Shown here: piece by piece, positions 53,912 through 63,142 of the stretch | Layout of the letters: every line of letters starts with the position of its first letter | How positions within the stretch are numbered: position 1 is the first letter of the stretch | Source of the DNA: JAJFUE01 sp039683515 | GTDB taxonomy: Bacteria > Sumerlaeota > Sumerlaeia > MVZB01 | NCBI GenBank assembly: GCA_039683515.1 | Contig: JBDKRG010000011.1 | Span: 62,001 to 126,000 of the forward strand | DNA: 64,000 bases | Direction: 5' to 3' | The notes under the pieces: generated by a model | Seen by the model: the letters and a program-made list of their open reading frames with translations, nothing else | The model's database searches: none | What the model was told of the DNA's origin: nothing | Translations under genes and position numbers: made by a program

Positions 53912-54934
53912 TTATTCTTCCAACGCGCGGCGGAGGCGGTCGATCGCGCTGTACTGGCGCATCGGCGCGGCCTTCTTCTGGATCGCGTTCATGATGCGCT
54001 GGTCGAACTCGCGCGCCACGTTGATCCCCTGGTCCTCGAGCCGCTGCGTCAGCGCCGCGACCTCGACGAGCTTGGCGATGTTGCGGCCGGGCTCGACCGG
54101 CAGGACGTATTCGGGGATGCGGCAGTCGAACAGCGTCGAGTAGCGGTCGGCCAGCCCGAGCCGCTCGTATTCCTTGTCCGGGTCCCACGGCTCCATCGTG
54201 ATCATCAGGACCAGCTTGGCCTCGTCGCGGACGGCCCGGACGCCGAACAGCAGCTCGACGTCGATGATGCCGATACCGCGGATCTCCATGTGGTAGCCGA
54301 TGTTGGGCGGGGTCTCGGCGTAGAGCTCGTCCTTGCCGACGCGGCGGATCACGACGACGTCGTCGCCGATGAGCCGGTGGCCGCGCTCGATGAGCTCGAG
54401 GCCGCACTCGCTCTTGCCGACGCCGCTCTTGCCGCGGATCAGCACGCCCATGCCGAAGACGTCCATCATCACGCCGTGGACGGTCCAGCTCGGGGCCAGC
54501 CGGCGCTCGAGGTAGTGGCCCAGGTCCGACTGGAACGGCGAGGTGATCTGGATGGTGCGCAGGAGCGGGATGGCGCGCGTCTGGCAGGTCTCCAGCAACT
54601 CGGGGCAGATTTCGAGCCCCGACGTGACGATCACGCACGGGATCGTGAAGCCCAGCGTGCGCTCGATGGCCCGGCGGCGGGCGTCGGCGTCGAGGCTCTT
54701 GAGGAACGAGCTTTCGGTCAGGCCGATGATCTGGACGCGCTGGGCGGAAAAGACGGCGTAATAGCCGGCCAGGGCCAGGCCGGGCCGGTTGAGCTCGGCG
54801 GTCGAGATGATCGAGTCCAGCCCGTCATGGCCGGTCACGATCTCCAGGTCCCATTCCTTCCCCTTCTTCTGGAGCATTTCCTGAACGGTCAGGGGGTGGA
54901 CGAGTTCATTGAGTTGCTGGTTTGGCTCCGCCAT
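53912..54934 (-). CDS. hprK: HPr kinase/phosphorylase
   Basis: The 340-residue enzyme has the N-terminal HprK domain (about residues 10-130: LTVQEMLQKKGKEWDLEIVTG...DSIISTAELNRPGLALAGYY). The catalytic domain follows, with the P-loop RGKSGVGKSECGLELIERGHRLIGDDVV and the signature YHMEIRGIGIIDVE. HprK phosphorylates HPr at Ser46 and removes it again, linking sugar status to gene control in Gram-positives and to other outputs in diderms. No PTS, HPr or CcpA gene is seen here. AAGGAAA precedes the ATG; a TTGCCG-N17-TATGCT promoter is upstream. Confidence 0.94.
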   Translation of the reverse strand: MAEPNQQLNELVHPLTVQEMLQKKGKEWDLEIVTGHDGLDSIISTAELNRPGLALAGYYAVFSAQRVQIIGLTESSFLKSLDADARRRAIERTLGFTIPCVIVTSGLEICPELLETCQTRAIPLLRTIQITSPFQSDLGHYLERRLAPSWTVHGVMMDVFGMGVLIRGKSGVGKSECGLELIERGHRLIGDDVVVIRRVGKDELYAETPPNIGYHMEIRGIGIIDVELLFGVRAVRDEAKLVLMITMEPWDPDKEYERLGLADRYSTLFDCRIPEYVLPVEPGRNIAKLVEVAALTQRLEDQGINVAREFDQRIMNAIQKKAAPMRQYSAIDRLRRALEE

Positions 54935-54962
54935 GGCCGATTTCCTTAAAGATACTGGTTTC

Positions 54963-54991
54963 AGCATAACGCGGGCCGGGAACGTCGGCAA
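54963..54991 (-). promoter_or_regulatory. Predicted promoter of hprK
   Basis: On the minus strand, TTGCCG and TATGCT are separated by 17 bp. Initiation near 54956 gives a leader of about 22 nt. Confidence 0.6.
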
Positions 54992-55156
54992 GCCCGGATG
55001 AGCATTCGGCGGCCATTCCTTTTGTTTTGATTAATCCGGCAATCTTGGCCATTAATGGGGCCGCCGCGTGCCTCATCCGGGTTTGTTCGGCATGCCGCGC
55101 GATGCATCGAACCGCATTTCGGGTTTCAGCGGAAACGCCTGAGGGGAACGAATTTC

Positions 55157-58120
55157 ATGGATTTCAGAACAGTTTTCATCATCCTGGCGCTTGCTGTCAT
55201 CGAGATGGCGGCGCCGCTCAACGCCGGCTGCTCCGGCGAAACTCTGGCGCGCTCGTTCGAGCTGCGCTGGGTTTCGGACCAGCCCGCGGCCAACGGCGAA
55301 ACGGATTTCAAGGGGCCGACGGCCATCCACAACACGGATGAGCGCATCCATTTCCTCAATGCATACGATCAGGTGGCCGCCCGGTTTTTCAATAATCCCA
55401 ATTGGGACCGGCTTGCCGTGGACGAGGCGCGCGTCGCGGAAGCCACGCGCCGGATCAAGCCGCAACCGCTCCCCGCGGTTCGCCGCCGCATCCCGCTGAC
55501 CGATTGGAAATTCACCGGCCAGCGCCGCGGCCAGCGCCGCGAACGCGCCAGGCGGCTTGACGCCTGGAACGCTTTGCCCGACGCCGACGTGCGCGACGGC
55601 GCGCTCGTTCTCACCCGCGCCGGCGGCTCGATCCAGGCCGATTGGGCCGCGCAGGACTGGCGATTCCGTTTCCAATGGAGCGCCCGGCTCACGAATCCCG
55701 GCGACCACGCCCTCTTCACACTCGTCCCCGGCGTCATCTGCGGCCTGCGTCCGGACGGCTCCGCCTTTTACCGCGCCGACAACAAGGACATCGCCGCCGG
55801 TTCATGGCAACCCGGGTCATGGGCCCGATTCGTGACCGAAGTCGACCTGTCGCAAGGCCGTTTTAATCTCTACCTCAACGACGCGCTGATCGCCGATTTC
55901 GTCCCGCTGGCCGACACCGCCGCGATCAACCGGTTCGTTGCCTCGGGCTCAGCCGGCCTGGAACTCGACGACATCTGGGGCCAGGGCTATCAGCCGCTCA
56001 CGAAAGATCCGCGAAAGCCGTTCAGCATCGCGACATTTATCGATGAGGATTTTTCGCCGCTCCCCGATCTGGGCGGCTGGAACAGGGCCGGCTATGACGA
56101 CGCCGCGTGGGTTCCCGTCCCGCACTGGCCATACGCCCACGGCGGCGAGCGCCGCGCCGGCGAGGACCTCTACCTGCGGACCACGGTGCGCCCCGGGCGG
56201 TTCCAGAAAGCCCTCCTCAATGTCGAGTGCCTCGACCCGGCCGGCGATATCTGGGTCAACGGCCGCCACGTCGAGTCCCGCAACGACCGCTATCCGTTCG
56301 AGCTCGATCTGACCCAATACCTCAAGCCGAACGAGGAAAATTTGATCGCGGTCCGCGTGAAGGCCAACAAGGAAACCACCGGCATGGTCCACACGCCGAC
56401 CGACGACCACACCGGCTGGTCGGCCGGGCGGATGGCGCTCGACCTCACCACGCCCACCCACATCGACGATGTGTTCGTCCACACCGAGCGCCTCGATTCC
56501 AATGAAGCCCGGGTGTGCGTGGAGACAACGCTTGCGGGCACGGACGCGCGCAAGCTCAAGGTCTCGCTCTACCCATGGTTCCCGGCCGAGTCGGCCGCGG
56601 CCGCCGCGACGGAGGTCTTCACGATCGAGCCGGGATCCGCCAAATCGAAAAACATCATCCGCGTGAACCGGCCCGCGCTCTGGTCGCCCGAGCACCCCCG
56701 GCTCTACAAAGTCTCCGTCAGCCTTCTGGATGACCAGGGCAACCCCATCGACGACGAAGTCGTCACGGCGGGCATCCGCACCGTCAGCCAGGAAGGCGGC
56801 ACATTCCGGATCAACGGCAGGCCGGCCATGATGAACGGCACGCTCATTTTCGGCTTCCGCCCGCCGCTCGAACGCATTTCCCAGTGGGTGCGCTGCCCGC
56901 CCGAGGATTGGATCGTCCGCGAGATCCTGATGATCCAGGCGATGAACGGCAACACCATTCGCATGAGCCAGCACAACAGCGTCGTCGGCGGCGTGAACGA
57001 CCCGCGCTACGCCGAGATCGGCGATCAGCTCGGCATCATGTTCCAGTGGGCCACCACTTCATGGGTTCGCGAATACAGCCCCGACCAGCTCGACTTCAAG
57101 GGCCTCCCCCTCTACGTCCGCCAGGTGCGCAATCACCCGAGCATCGTGATCTGGCAACCCGCCAATCACCCCGGTTTCCCCAAGGGCGACGCCGGATTCC
57201 GCGAGGGCATGAAATGGTACGGGCGTGTGTATGAGACGATCTACGCGCTCGATCAGAGCCGGCTGATTACCCCGACGGCCAACGTCACGCGGCTGCACCC
57301 GCGCAACGACGCCGGAACGCTCGATTGCGACGGCAACGCGGTCGAGCCGATCCCCGCGTGGACCGCCCCCGGCATCGCGCGCGGCGACATGGACCACGCC
57401 ACCGGCTACGGCGCCGAGTGGATCGTGCCGCGCCTCTACCCCTCCCCGCCGACGTTCACCAGCCACATGGGCTGGCGCGACAAGGGCTACAAGCAGGATT
57501 TCCTGAACAGCCCCGTGCGCGCCTACTTCGACTTCGAAAGCGAGGAAAGCGCCGGCCAGCCCAACTGGAACCTCGTCAAGGGCAAGCCCGAGTATCTCGT
57601 CTTTTCCTACGAACACGATTACGACACCGGCTCGATCGGACAGTTGCTGAACAGCTCGCAGTGGCGCGCAAGCCAGGCATGGCAGGCGATGAGCGCCTAC
57701 GAGGCCTATCGCAAGAAACGCTGGCTCGATTACGACGGCCTCGCGTGGTGCACGCTGCGCGGCGGCGGCAACACCGCGACTTACCAGAAGCCGTTGACCG
57801 ACTACTACAATCACACCAAGATGGCGTTTCACGCCGTCGGGATGGTGTTCCAGCCGATCCTTGCCGGCAGCCGCAATGTCGACATGGTCTACGGCCCCGG
57901 CGACGCCGTTCCGGTCGTGCTGATGAACCTCGGCGAGGAGCGCATGGTTGACGTCATCGTCACCGTCCGCGACCTGGACGGCCGGCAAATCGAACAAAAA
58001 ATCTTCTCCGGCGTGCGCATGCCGGCGGGCCGCTCGGCCACCGATGTCGGCGAGTTTAAGCCCGGCTCGCCCAAGGGAATTTATTCGATCGAATACGAGG
58101 TCCGTGCCTCGAACGATTGA
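55157..58120 (+). CDS. Exported GH2-like glycoside hydrolase with altered acid/base position
   Basis: The 987-residue protein has a signal peptide, possibly with lipobox (LNAGC near residue 26). A beta-sandwich follows (to about 300), then a GH2 sugar-binding domain (DIWVNGRHVESRNDRYPFELDLTQYLKPNEENLIAVRVKANKE) and a GH2 immunoglobulin-like domain. The TIM barrel starts near residue 555 (FRINGRPAMMNGTLIFGF). The usual GH2 acid/base Asn-Glu in ...VxWSLGNE is replaced by Asn670-His671 (RNHPSIVIWQPANHPG). The nucleophile region could be FDFESEESAG. The missing Glu suggests altered or lost catalysis. It is monocistronic, GAGGGGA precedes the ATG, and it may bind or degrade plant-type glycans. Confidence 0.82.
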   Translation: MDFRTVFIILALAVIEMAAPLNAGCSGETLARSFELRWVSDQPAANGETDFKGPTAIHNTDERIHFLNAYDQVAARFFNNPNWDRLAVDEARVAEATRRIKPQPLPAVRRRIPLTDWKFTGQRRGQRRERARRLDAWNALPDADVRDGALVLTRAGGSIQADWAAQDWRFRFQWSARLTNPGDHALFTLVPGVICGLRPDGSAFYRADNKDIAAGSWQPGSWARFVTEVDLSQGRFNLYLNDALIADFVPLADTAAINRFVASGSAGLELDDIWGQGYQPLTKDPRKPFSIATFIDEDFSPLPDLGGWNRAGYDDAAWVPVPHWPYAHGGERRAGEDLYLRTTVRPGRFQKALLNVECLDPAGDIWVNGRHVESRNDRYPFELDLTQYLKPNEENLIAVRVKANKETTGMVHTPTDDHTGWSAGRMALDLTTPTHIDDVFVHTERLDSNEARVCVETTLAGTDARKLKVSLYPWFPAESAAAAATEVFTIEPGSAKSKNIIRVNRPALWSPEHPRLYKVSVSLLDDQGNPIDDEVVTAGIRTVSQEGGTFRINGRPAMMNGTLIFGFRPPLERISQWVRCPPEDWIVREILMIQAMNGNTIRMSQHNSVVGGVNDPRYAEIGDQLGIMFQWATTSWVREYSPDQLDFKGLPLYVRQVRNHPSIVIWQPANHPGFPKGDAGFREGMKWYGRVYETIYALDQSRLITPTANVTRLHPRNDAGTLDCDGNAVEPIPAWTAPGIARGDMDHATGYGAEWIVPRLYPSPPTFTSHMGWRDKGYKQDFLNSPVRAYFDFESEESAGQPNWNLVKGKPEYLVFSYEHDYDTGSIGQLLNSSQWRASQAWQAMSAYEAYRKKRWLDYDGLAWCTLRGGGNTATYQKPLTDYYNHTKMAFHAVGMVFQPILAGSRNVDMVYGPGDAVPVVLMNLGEERMVDVIVTVRDLDGRQIEQKIFSGVRMPAGRSATDVGEFKPGSPKGIYSIEYEVRASND

Positions 58121-58145
58121 TTCATCCCCGACCCGGCAAACGCAC

Positions 58146-58174
58146 TCGACAACCTCAGCGCCGCGGCCTAGAAT
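58146..58174 (+). promoter_or_regulatory. Predicted promoter of valS
   Basis: TCGACA and TAGAAT are 17 bp apart, between the GH2-like gene and valS. The leader would be about 60 nt, with no T-box-like features. Confidence 0.6.
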
Positions 58175-58239
58175 AAGTCGGTCTTTTTTCTCCGGGGTCC
58201 GTTCCTGGCCGGAGTCGATTACGCTGCGCAGGCTGTCCC

Positions 58240-60951
58240 ATGTCCACCGAAACCCAGCTCTCGAGCCGCTACAATCCGCACGACCTCGAACCGGCGCTTT
58301 ACGAGCGCTGGGAGAAGGGCGGCTATTTCACCGCCGACCCCAAGCGCCCGGCGCCGCCCTACACGATCGTCATCCCGCCGCCCAACGTCACCGGGTTCCT
58401 GCACATCGGCCACGCCCTCAACAACACCCTTCAGGATATCCTCATCCGCTGGCGGCGCATGCAGGGGATGGACGCGCTGTGGGTCCCCGGCACCGACCAC
58501 GCCGGCATCGCCACCCAGCACGTCGTCGAGAAGAAGCTGTGGAAGGACGAGCACCTGGACCGCCGCGACATGGGCCGCGAGAAGTTCCTCGAGCACGTCT
58601 GGGCGTGGCGCGACCAGTACGGCACGCGCATCATCAACCAGCTCAAGCGGCTCGGCTGCTCGTGCGACTGGACGCGCACGCGATTCACGATGGACGCCGG
58701 CCTCTCGCGCGCGGTGCTGACGGTTTTTAAAAGGCTTTTCGAAGAGGGGCTGATCTACCGCGGCGATTACCTCGTCAACTGGTCGCCCAAGCTCCAGACC
58801 GCGCTCAGCGACGACGAAGTCGAATACAAGATGGTCAAGGGCCACCTCTGGCACATCCGCTACCCGATGGCCGACGGCGAGGGCTCGATCATCGTCGCCA
58901 CCACGCGCCCCGAGACGATGCTCGGCGACACGGCCGTCGCCGTCCACCCCGAGGACGAGCGCTACAAGCACCTCATCGGCCGGCATGTCAAGCTGCCGCT
59001 CATGAACCGCCTCATCCCGATCATCCCCGACGCGTTCGTCGAGCGCGAGTTCGGCACGGGCGCCGTCAAGGTCACCCCCGCGCACGACCCCAACGACTAC
59101 GAGATGGGCAAGCGCCACGAGCTCCAGATGATCAACATCATGACCCCCGACGGCCACCTGAACGAGAACGCGGGCGCCTACCAGGGGCTCGAGATGCTGG
59201 CCGGCCGCAAGAAGGTCGTCGAGGACCTCCAGGCGCAGGGCTTCCTCGTCAAGGTCGAGGACCACGAGCACAACGTCGGCCACGACTACCGCTCCGGCTG
59301 CGTCGTCGAGCCGTACCTGAGCAAGCAGTGGTTCGTCAAGATGAAGCCGCTGACCGGCCCGGCGATCGAGGCCGTGCGCAGCGGGCGCATCCAGTTCGTG
59401 CCGTCGCACTACGAAAACGTCTACTACCACTGGATGGAAAACGTGCGCGACTGGTGCATCTCGCGCCAGCTGTGGTGGGGCCACCGCATCCCGATTTACT
59501 ACTGCGCCGACTGCGGCCACCTGTGGTGCGAGGTCGAGCGCCCGCCGAAGGCCTGCCCGCGCTGCTCGTCGCCGCGCATCCACCAGGACCCGGACGTCCT
59601 CGACACGTGGTTCAGCTCGGCGCTGTGGCCGTTCTCGACGCTCGGCTGGCCGGACCACACCGCCGACCTCGACAAGTACTACCCGACCAACACGCTCATC
59701 ACGGCCCACGAGATCATCTTCTTCTGGGTCGCGCGCATGATCATCATGGGCCTCAAGTTCATGGGCGAGATCCCGTTCAGCAAGGTCGTCATCAACCCGC
59801 TCGTGATGGACGAGCACGGCAAGAAGATGTCGAAGAGCTCGGGCACCGCGATCGACCCGATCGAGGTCATCGACCAGATCGGCGCCGACTCGATCCGCCT
59901 GACGATGGCCAGCTACCCGACCCAGAGCCGCCACATCAGCCTCTCCGACAAGCGCTTCGAGTCGATGCGCAACTTCAGCAACAAGCTGTGGAACGCGACG
60001 CGGTTCGTCCTCATGAACACCGAGGACCTCGCCCCCGAGACGCTCGCCGCCGGGCCCGATCCCAACCGGCTCGAGCTCGAGGACAAGTGGATCCTGGCCG
60101 GCCTCGGCCGCGCGACCGCGCAGGCCACCGCCGCGCTCGAGCAGTTCGGCTTCGACGCCTACGTCGACGCCGTCTACAAGTTCATCTGGAACCAGTATTG
60201 CGACTGGTACGTGGAGCTGGTGAAGGACCGGCTGTATGCGTCCGACCCGGCGGGCCAGGGGCGCCTGTCGCCGGCCTCGCGCGCGACGGCGCAGGTCGTC
60301 CTCGCCACCGTGCTCGAAAAGATCCTGCGCCTGCTGCACCCGGTCGCGCCGTTCATCACCGAGGAGATCTGGCAGAACCTCAAGTCGCGCTGGGGCGCCG
60401 GCAACGAGCAGTTCGCGGCCGAGGTCCTGATGACCGCGAGCTGGCCCGAGGCGGCCCCGGCCTCGGCCGACGCCGAGTCGATCGACGCCGCCATGAGCCT
60501 CATCCAGGAAGCCATCGGCCGCATCCGCGCCATCCGCGGCGAGCTGAACGTGCCGCCGGGCACGAAGGTCGACATCGACATCGTCTCGGCCGGCGCCGCC
60601 AAGATCGAGCTGCTCAACCAGCAGCAGCACTACATCCGCAGCCTGACCAACATCGGCGAGCTGCGGCTCGGCGCCGAACACACGCTTCAGGGCTTCGCCT
60701 CGACGGCGGTGATCGAGGACGTGACGATCCACGTCATGCTCCCCGAGGAGCTGCGCGTCCAGGAGCGCGCCCGCCTCGACAAGGAGATCGCCCGGCTCGA
60801 GAAGGGCGTCGCCGCCGCCGAGAAGAAGCTCTCCAACGAGAAGTTCGTCGGCGGCGCCCCGGCCGAGGTCGTCCAGGCCGAACGCGACAAGCTCGATAAA
60901 ATCAAGACCGAGCTGGCCGCCTTAACCGCAAAGCGCCACGGGCTGGATTAA
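58240..60951 (+). CDS. valS: Valyl-tRNA synthetase
   Basis: The 903-residue class I synthetase charges tRNA-Val. The HIGH motif is HIGH at residues 55-58 (PPPNVTGFLHIGHALNN) and the KMSKS motif is at residues 529-533 (GKKMSKSSG). Between them lie the CP1 editing domain (TTRPETMLGDTAVAVHPED and GTGAVKVTPAHDPNDYEMG) and LSKQWFVKMKPLT. It has a zinc-like set (CADCGHLWC and CPRCSSPR). The C-terminus ends in a coiled coil (EELRVQERARLDKEIARLEKGVAAAEKKL), typical of ValRS. It is monocistronic, with its own promoter and terminator. Confidence 0.98.
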   Translation: MSTETQLSSRYNPHDLEPALYERWEKGGYFTADPKRPAPPYTIVIPPPNVTGFLHIGHALNNTLQDILIRWRRMQGMDALWVPGTDHAGIATQHVVEKKLWKDEHLDRRDMGREKFLEHVWAWRDQYGTRIINQLKRLGCSCDWTRTRFTMDAGLSRAVLTVFKRLFEEGLIYRGDYLVNWSPKLQTALSDDEVEYKMVKGHLWHIRYPMADGEGSIIVATTRPETMLGDTAVAVHPEDERYKHLIGRHVKLPLMNRLIPIIPDAFVEREFGTGAVKVTPAHDPNDYEMGKRHELQMINIMTPDGHLNENAGAYQGLEMLAGRKKVVEDLQAQGFLVKVEDHEHNVGHDYRSGCVVEPYLSKQWFVKMKPLTGPAIEAVRSGRIQFVPSHYENVYYHWMENVRDWCISRQLWWGHRIPIYYCADCGHLWCEVERPPKACPRCSSPRIHQDPDVLDTWFSSALWPFSTLGWPDHTADLDKYYPTNTLITAHEIIFFWVARMIIMGLKFMGEIPFSKVVINPLVMDEHGKKMSKSSGTAIDPIEVIDQIGADSIRLTMASYPTQSRHISLSDKRFESMRNFSNKLWNATRFVLMNTEDLAPETLAAGPDPNRLELEDKWILAGLGRATAQATAALEQFGFDAYVDAVYKFIWNQYCDWYVELVKDRLYASDPAGQGRLSPASRATAQVVLATVLEKILRLLHPVAPFITEEIWQNLKSRWGAGNEQFAAEVLMTASWPEAAPASADAESIDAAMSLIQEAIGRIRAIRGELNVPPGTKVDIDIVSAGAAKIELLNQQQHYIRSLTNIGELRLGAEHTLQGFASTAVIEDVTIHVMLPEELRVQERARLDKEIARLEKGVAAAEKKLSNEKFVGGAPAEVVQAERDKLDKIKTELAALTAKRHGLD

Positions 60952-61008
60952 TCCTGGGAACGCCGATCTCCCGATCGGCTCCGGCTGCTCACGCAAAAAC
61001 GCAAAAGA

Positions 61009-61044
61009 AAACCCCGAAAACCGCAAAAGGTTTTCGGGGTTTTT
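61009..61044 (+). terminator. Terminator after valS (works both ways)
   Basis: AAACCCCGAAAACC / GGTTTTCGGGGTTT form a 14-bp stem with a 6-nt loop (GCAAAA). T-rich tracts flank both sides, so it can also end the convergent gene on the minus strand. Confidence 0.9.
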
Positions 61045-61059
61045 CATGATCGCCCCTGT

Positions 61060-61536
61060 TCACAGGGTTTTTGCGAGCTTGTTCAGCTGCTCATAAATTC
61101 CGCCCGATTGCCCCGTAATCGGTTCGCTCTCTCGAACAATGCTTTTACCCGCCGTTGCCCGAATGACCTGTTTCGGGGCGTCGACCTCGGCAACCGGCTG
61201 CGATTCACAAGACACCTCGTACTTGCCGCCCTTCTTGACCAGTTTCCCGGACCACCAGTAGGGGGCTTCATGATCGATATAATACCTGACCCATTGATTG
61301 TTCGTGTTGCGCTGAAACACCATGATGGACGAGGGCTCGATCAAGGAGCCGTTGTAGCTCTGAGTCAGAAGCAGCAAGCCGTCATTCGTATCCCGGCATG
61401 AATCGAGCACCTGCAGCCGGTCCGGCACGCGAAAGGGGTTCACAAACACGACGATGCAGGCGGCCACCGGAAGCACGACAAACAGCAGCACGGCGACCAG
61501 CGGGTAAAAATAGGGGTTCCGCTTTTTCTGTTCCAT
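61060..61536 (-). CDS. Small membrane-anchored protein of unknown function
   Basis: The 158-residue protein (start MEQKKRNPYFYPL) has one N-terminal transmembrane helix (LVAVLLFVVLPVAACIVVFV). An extracytoplasmic domain of about 125 residues follows (VLDSCRDTNDGLLLLTQSYNGSLIEPSSIMVF, WVRYYIDHEAPYWWSGKLVKKGGKYEVSCESQPVAEV). Two Cys residues in that domain may form a disulfide. No family is recognised. It starts 21 nt after the end of the upstream polytopic membrane protein gene, so the two are probably co-transcribed. No good ribosome site is seen, which also suggests coupling. Confidence 0.68.
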   Translation of the reverse strand: MEQKKRNPYFYPLVAVLLFVVLPVAACIVVFVNPFRVPDRLQVLDSCRDTNDGLLLLTQSYNGSLIEPSSIMVFQRNTNNQWVRYYIDHEAPYWWSGKLVKKGGKYEVSCESQPVAEVDAPKQVIRATAGKSIVRESEPITGQSGGIYEQLNKLAKTL

Positions 61537-61556
61537 GATGGGTTTGTATAACGAAG

Positions 61557-63038
61557 TCAATAAAGCTGCAACAAAATCCCGAGCGCCATCGCCACCTGAA
61601 CGATCAGCGCCGGCGCGAGCAGCGACCCGACCCCGATCTTCATCCGCCTCCGCGCCACGATCAGCATCGCCCACGCCGCGAAATTCAGCGGGTAGAGATA
61701 CGCCGTCACGATGTTCCAGTCCCCCCAGCCGCCGAAATCCATTTCCCAGAGGAGCGGGACCGCGGCGGCCGAGACCGCGGCGATGAACGCAACCACAAGG
61801 ATCTCGCGATCAAACGCATCGAGCTGTTTCATGTGGCGCGCGGCCAGCAGGATCATCGGGATCGCCAGCGGCGCGGCGACGAGGAAGCCCATCCCGATAT
61901 CGAGGAAATGCCCCCACGAGATCATGCTGTAATAGACGTAATCGGACTTGGCGCGCGCGGCCTCGTAGTTCCACTGCACCAGGTTGAAGCAGTCCGCCCC
62001 GCCGTGCAGGTTGCCGAGGTAGCCGATGTCGATCATGAACGGCCGGATGAACCAGACGTAATAGGGCGCGATCACGATGGCGAGGAAACCGATCGTAATC
62101 AACGGGTCCTTCAGCGCGCGGAGCCGCCCGAACCCGTGCTCGCCCCGGCGAACCAGCAAAACAAGAACCGCCGTCGCCGGCAGCAGGACCACGCCCGCGC
62201 CGTGCGCCAGCATCGCGATCGACAGCGCCGCATACACGAACATCAGGCGGTTGCATCGCTGCCGGCTCCCCTCGCCCCAAAGCATCCACGCCGCCGCGGC
62301 GATGAACAGCGCCATGGCGGCCAGGACGAGAAACGTCGTCTCGACGTAGGCGAAAAACTGTGCGAGGTAACCGGCCAGGACCGGCCCGGCCAGCAGGAAC
62401 GCGCGCTCCATGCGGCTCCGCCCGATCAGCAGCGCGGCCATCGCGCTCGCCCACACGAACACCGCGCCCGAGCCGCAGATCACGATGAAGTGCGTCAGCC
62501 GGTCCAGGTTCCGGCCGCCGGAAAACGTCAGCGTCATGTCCTGGACGAAGTTGAACAGGCGCATCGTGAGGACTTCGGACGGGAATACATAGGCGGCGGC
62601 CCGAATCTCGTTGAACAGCGAAGAGGCGTCGCCGAACGTCCGGTTGATCGCGGGGTTCACGCGGAACAGGACGAACAGGAGCCAGCACGCAACGGCCAGG
62701 CAACCGGCGCCCCAGGCCATTCGGCGAGTCGGCCGGATCGCGCCTCCGGCCGGCTCCTGGGTTTGATGTTCGCGGGGTAAGAAGCAGAGCGCCGCCACGA
62801 CGGCGGCGACCAACGCGCGGATCGCCCAGTGAATGCGCGCCCACCCGAGCGTCCCCCACAGCAGGTCCATCGGCATCCAGTTGCCGTGGCCGCGATCGAA
62901 CAGGAACGGCGCGCCGGATTCGTCGCGCACAACGAACCACTCGGCCGGGAACATCGGAGCCATCACAAATGCGCCGGAAAGCAAAATCAAAACCAGGCGA
63001 AATGAAAAAATCCCGAGTTTTGGCGGCGTGCCGTTCAA
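61557..63038 (-). CDS. Polytopic membrane protein (11-13 TM segments), GT-C-like layout
   Basis: The 493-residue protein has about 12 hydrophobic segments, including LVLILLSGAFVMAPMFPAEW, CLAVACWLLFVLFRV, FIVICGSGAVFVWASAMAALLIG and LYPLNFAAWAMLIVA. The first loop carries FVVRDESGAPFLFDRGHGNWMP. The overall layout (long first extracytoplasmic loop, many helices, acidic residues near loop one) is like GT-C polyprenyl glycosyltransferases or O-antigen ligase-like proteins, but no signature proves it. It is the first gene of a pair with the small anchored protein, and a hairpin element and the phosphorylase gene lie upstream on the same strand. Confidence 0.65.
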   Translation of the reverse strand: MNGTPPKLGIFSFRLVLILLSGAFVMAPMFPAEWFVVRDESGAPFLFDRGHGNWMPMDLLWGTLGWARIHWAIRALVAAVVAALCFLPREHQTQEPAGGAIRPTRRMAWGAGCLAVACWLLFVLFRVNPAINRTFGDASSLFNEIRAAAYVFPSEVLTMRLFNFVQDMTLTFSGGRNLDRLTHFIVICGSGAVFVWASAMAALLIGRSRMERAFLLAGPVLAGYLAQFFAYVETTFLVLAAMALFIAAAAWMLWGEGSRQRCNRLMFVYAALSIAMLAHGAGVVLLPATAVLVLLVRRGEHGFGRLRALKDPLITIGFLAIVIAPYYVWFIRPFMIDIGYLGNLHGGADCFNLVQWNYEAARAKSDYVYYSMISWGHFLDIGMGFLVAAPLAIPMILLAARHMKQLDAFDREILVVAFIAAVSAAAVPLLWEMDFGGWGDWNIVTAYLYPLNFAAWAMLIVARRRMKIGVGSLLAPALIVQVAMALGILLQLY

Positions 63039-63058
63039 GGCGGTTGAAATCCAAAAAA

Positions 63059-63087
63059 GTAAGCCGCTTTCGATGAAAGCGGCTTAC
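63059..63087. repeat. GTAAGCCGCTTTC hairpin element
   Basis: A perfect 13-bp stem (GTAAGCCGCTTTC / GAAAGCGGCTTAC) with a GAT loop. It is similar in design to the hairpin at 63119-63142 and lies between that element and the GT-C-like gene. Confidence 0.85.
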
Positions 63088-63118
63088 ATCATACTGACGC
63101 GAAGTTGTTGAAAGCAAT

Positions 63119-63142
63119 GCCGGTTTCGGCGAAACCGGCCTA
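63119..63142. repeat. GCCGGTTTCG hairpin element (supplies the glgP stop codon)
   Basis: A 10-bp palindrome (GCCGGTTTCG / CGAAACCGGC) is followed by CTACTCC. On the minus strand GGAGTAGGCCGG provides the TAG that ends the phosphorylase gene. Confidence 0.85.

Noticed and set aside
58121..58239. T-box leader upstream of valS
   Set aside because: The leader is only about 60-120 nt, with no T-box sequence and no terminator/antiterminator pair.
58219..60732. 837-codon frame antisense to valS
   Set aside because: It is the same effect: a shadow of ValRS with biased composition (Asp, Val, Leu, Arg), no motif, no ribosome site.
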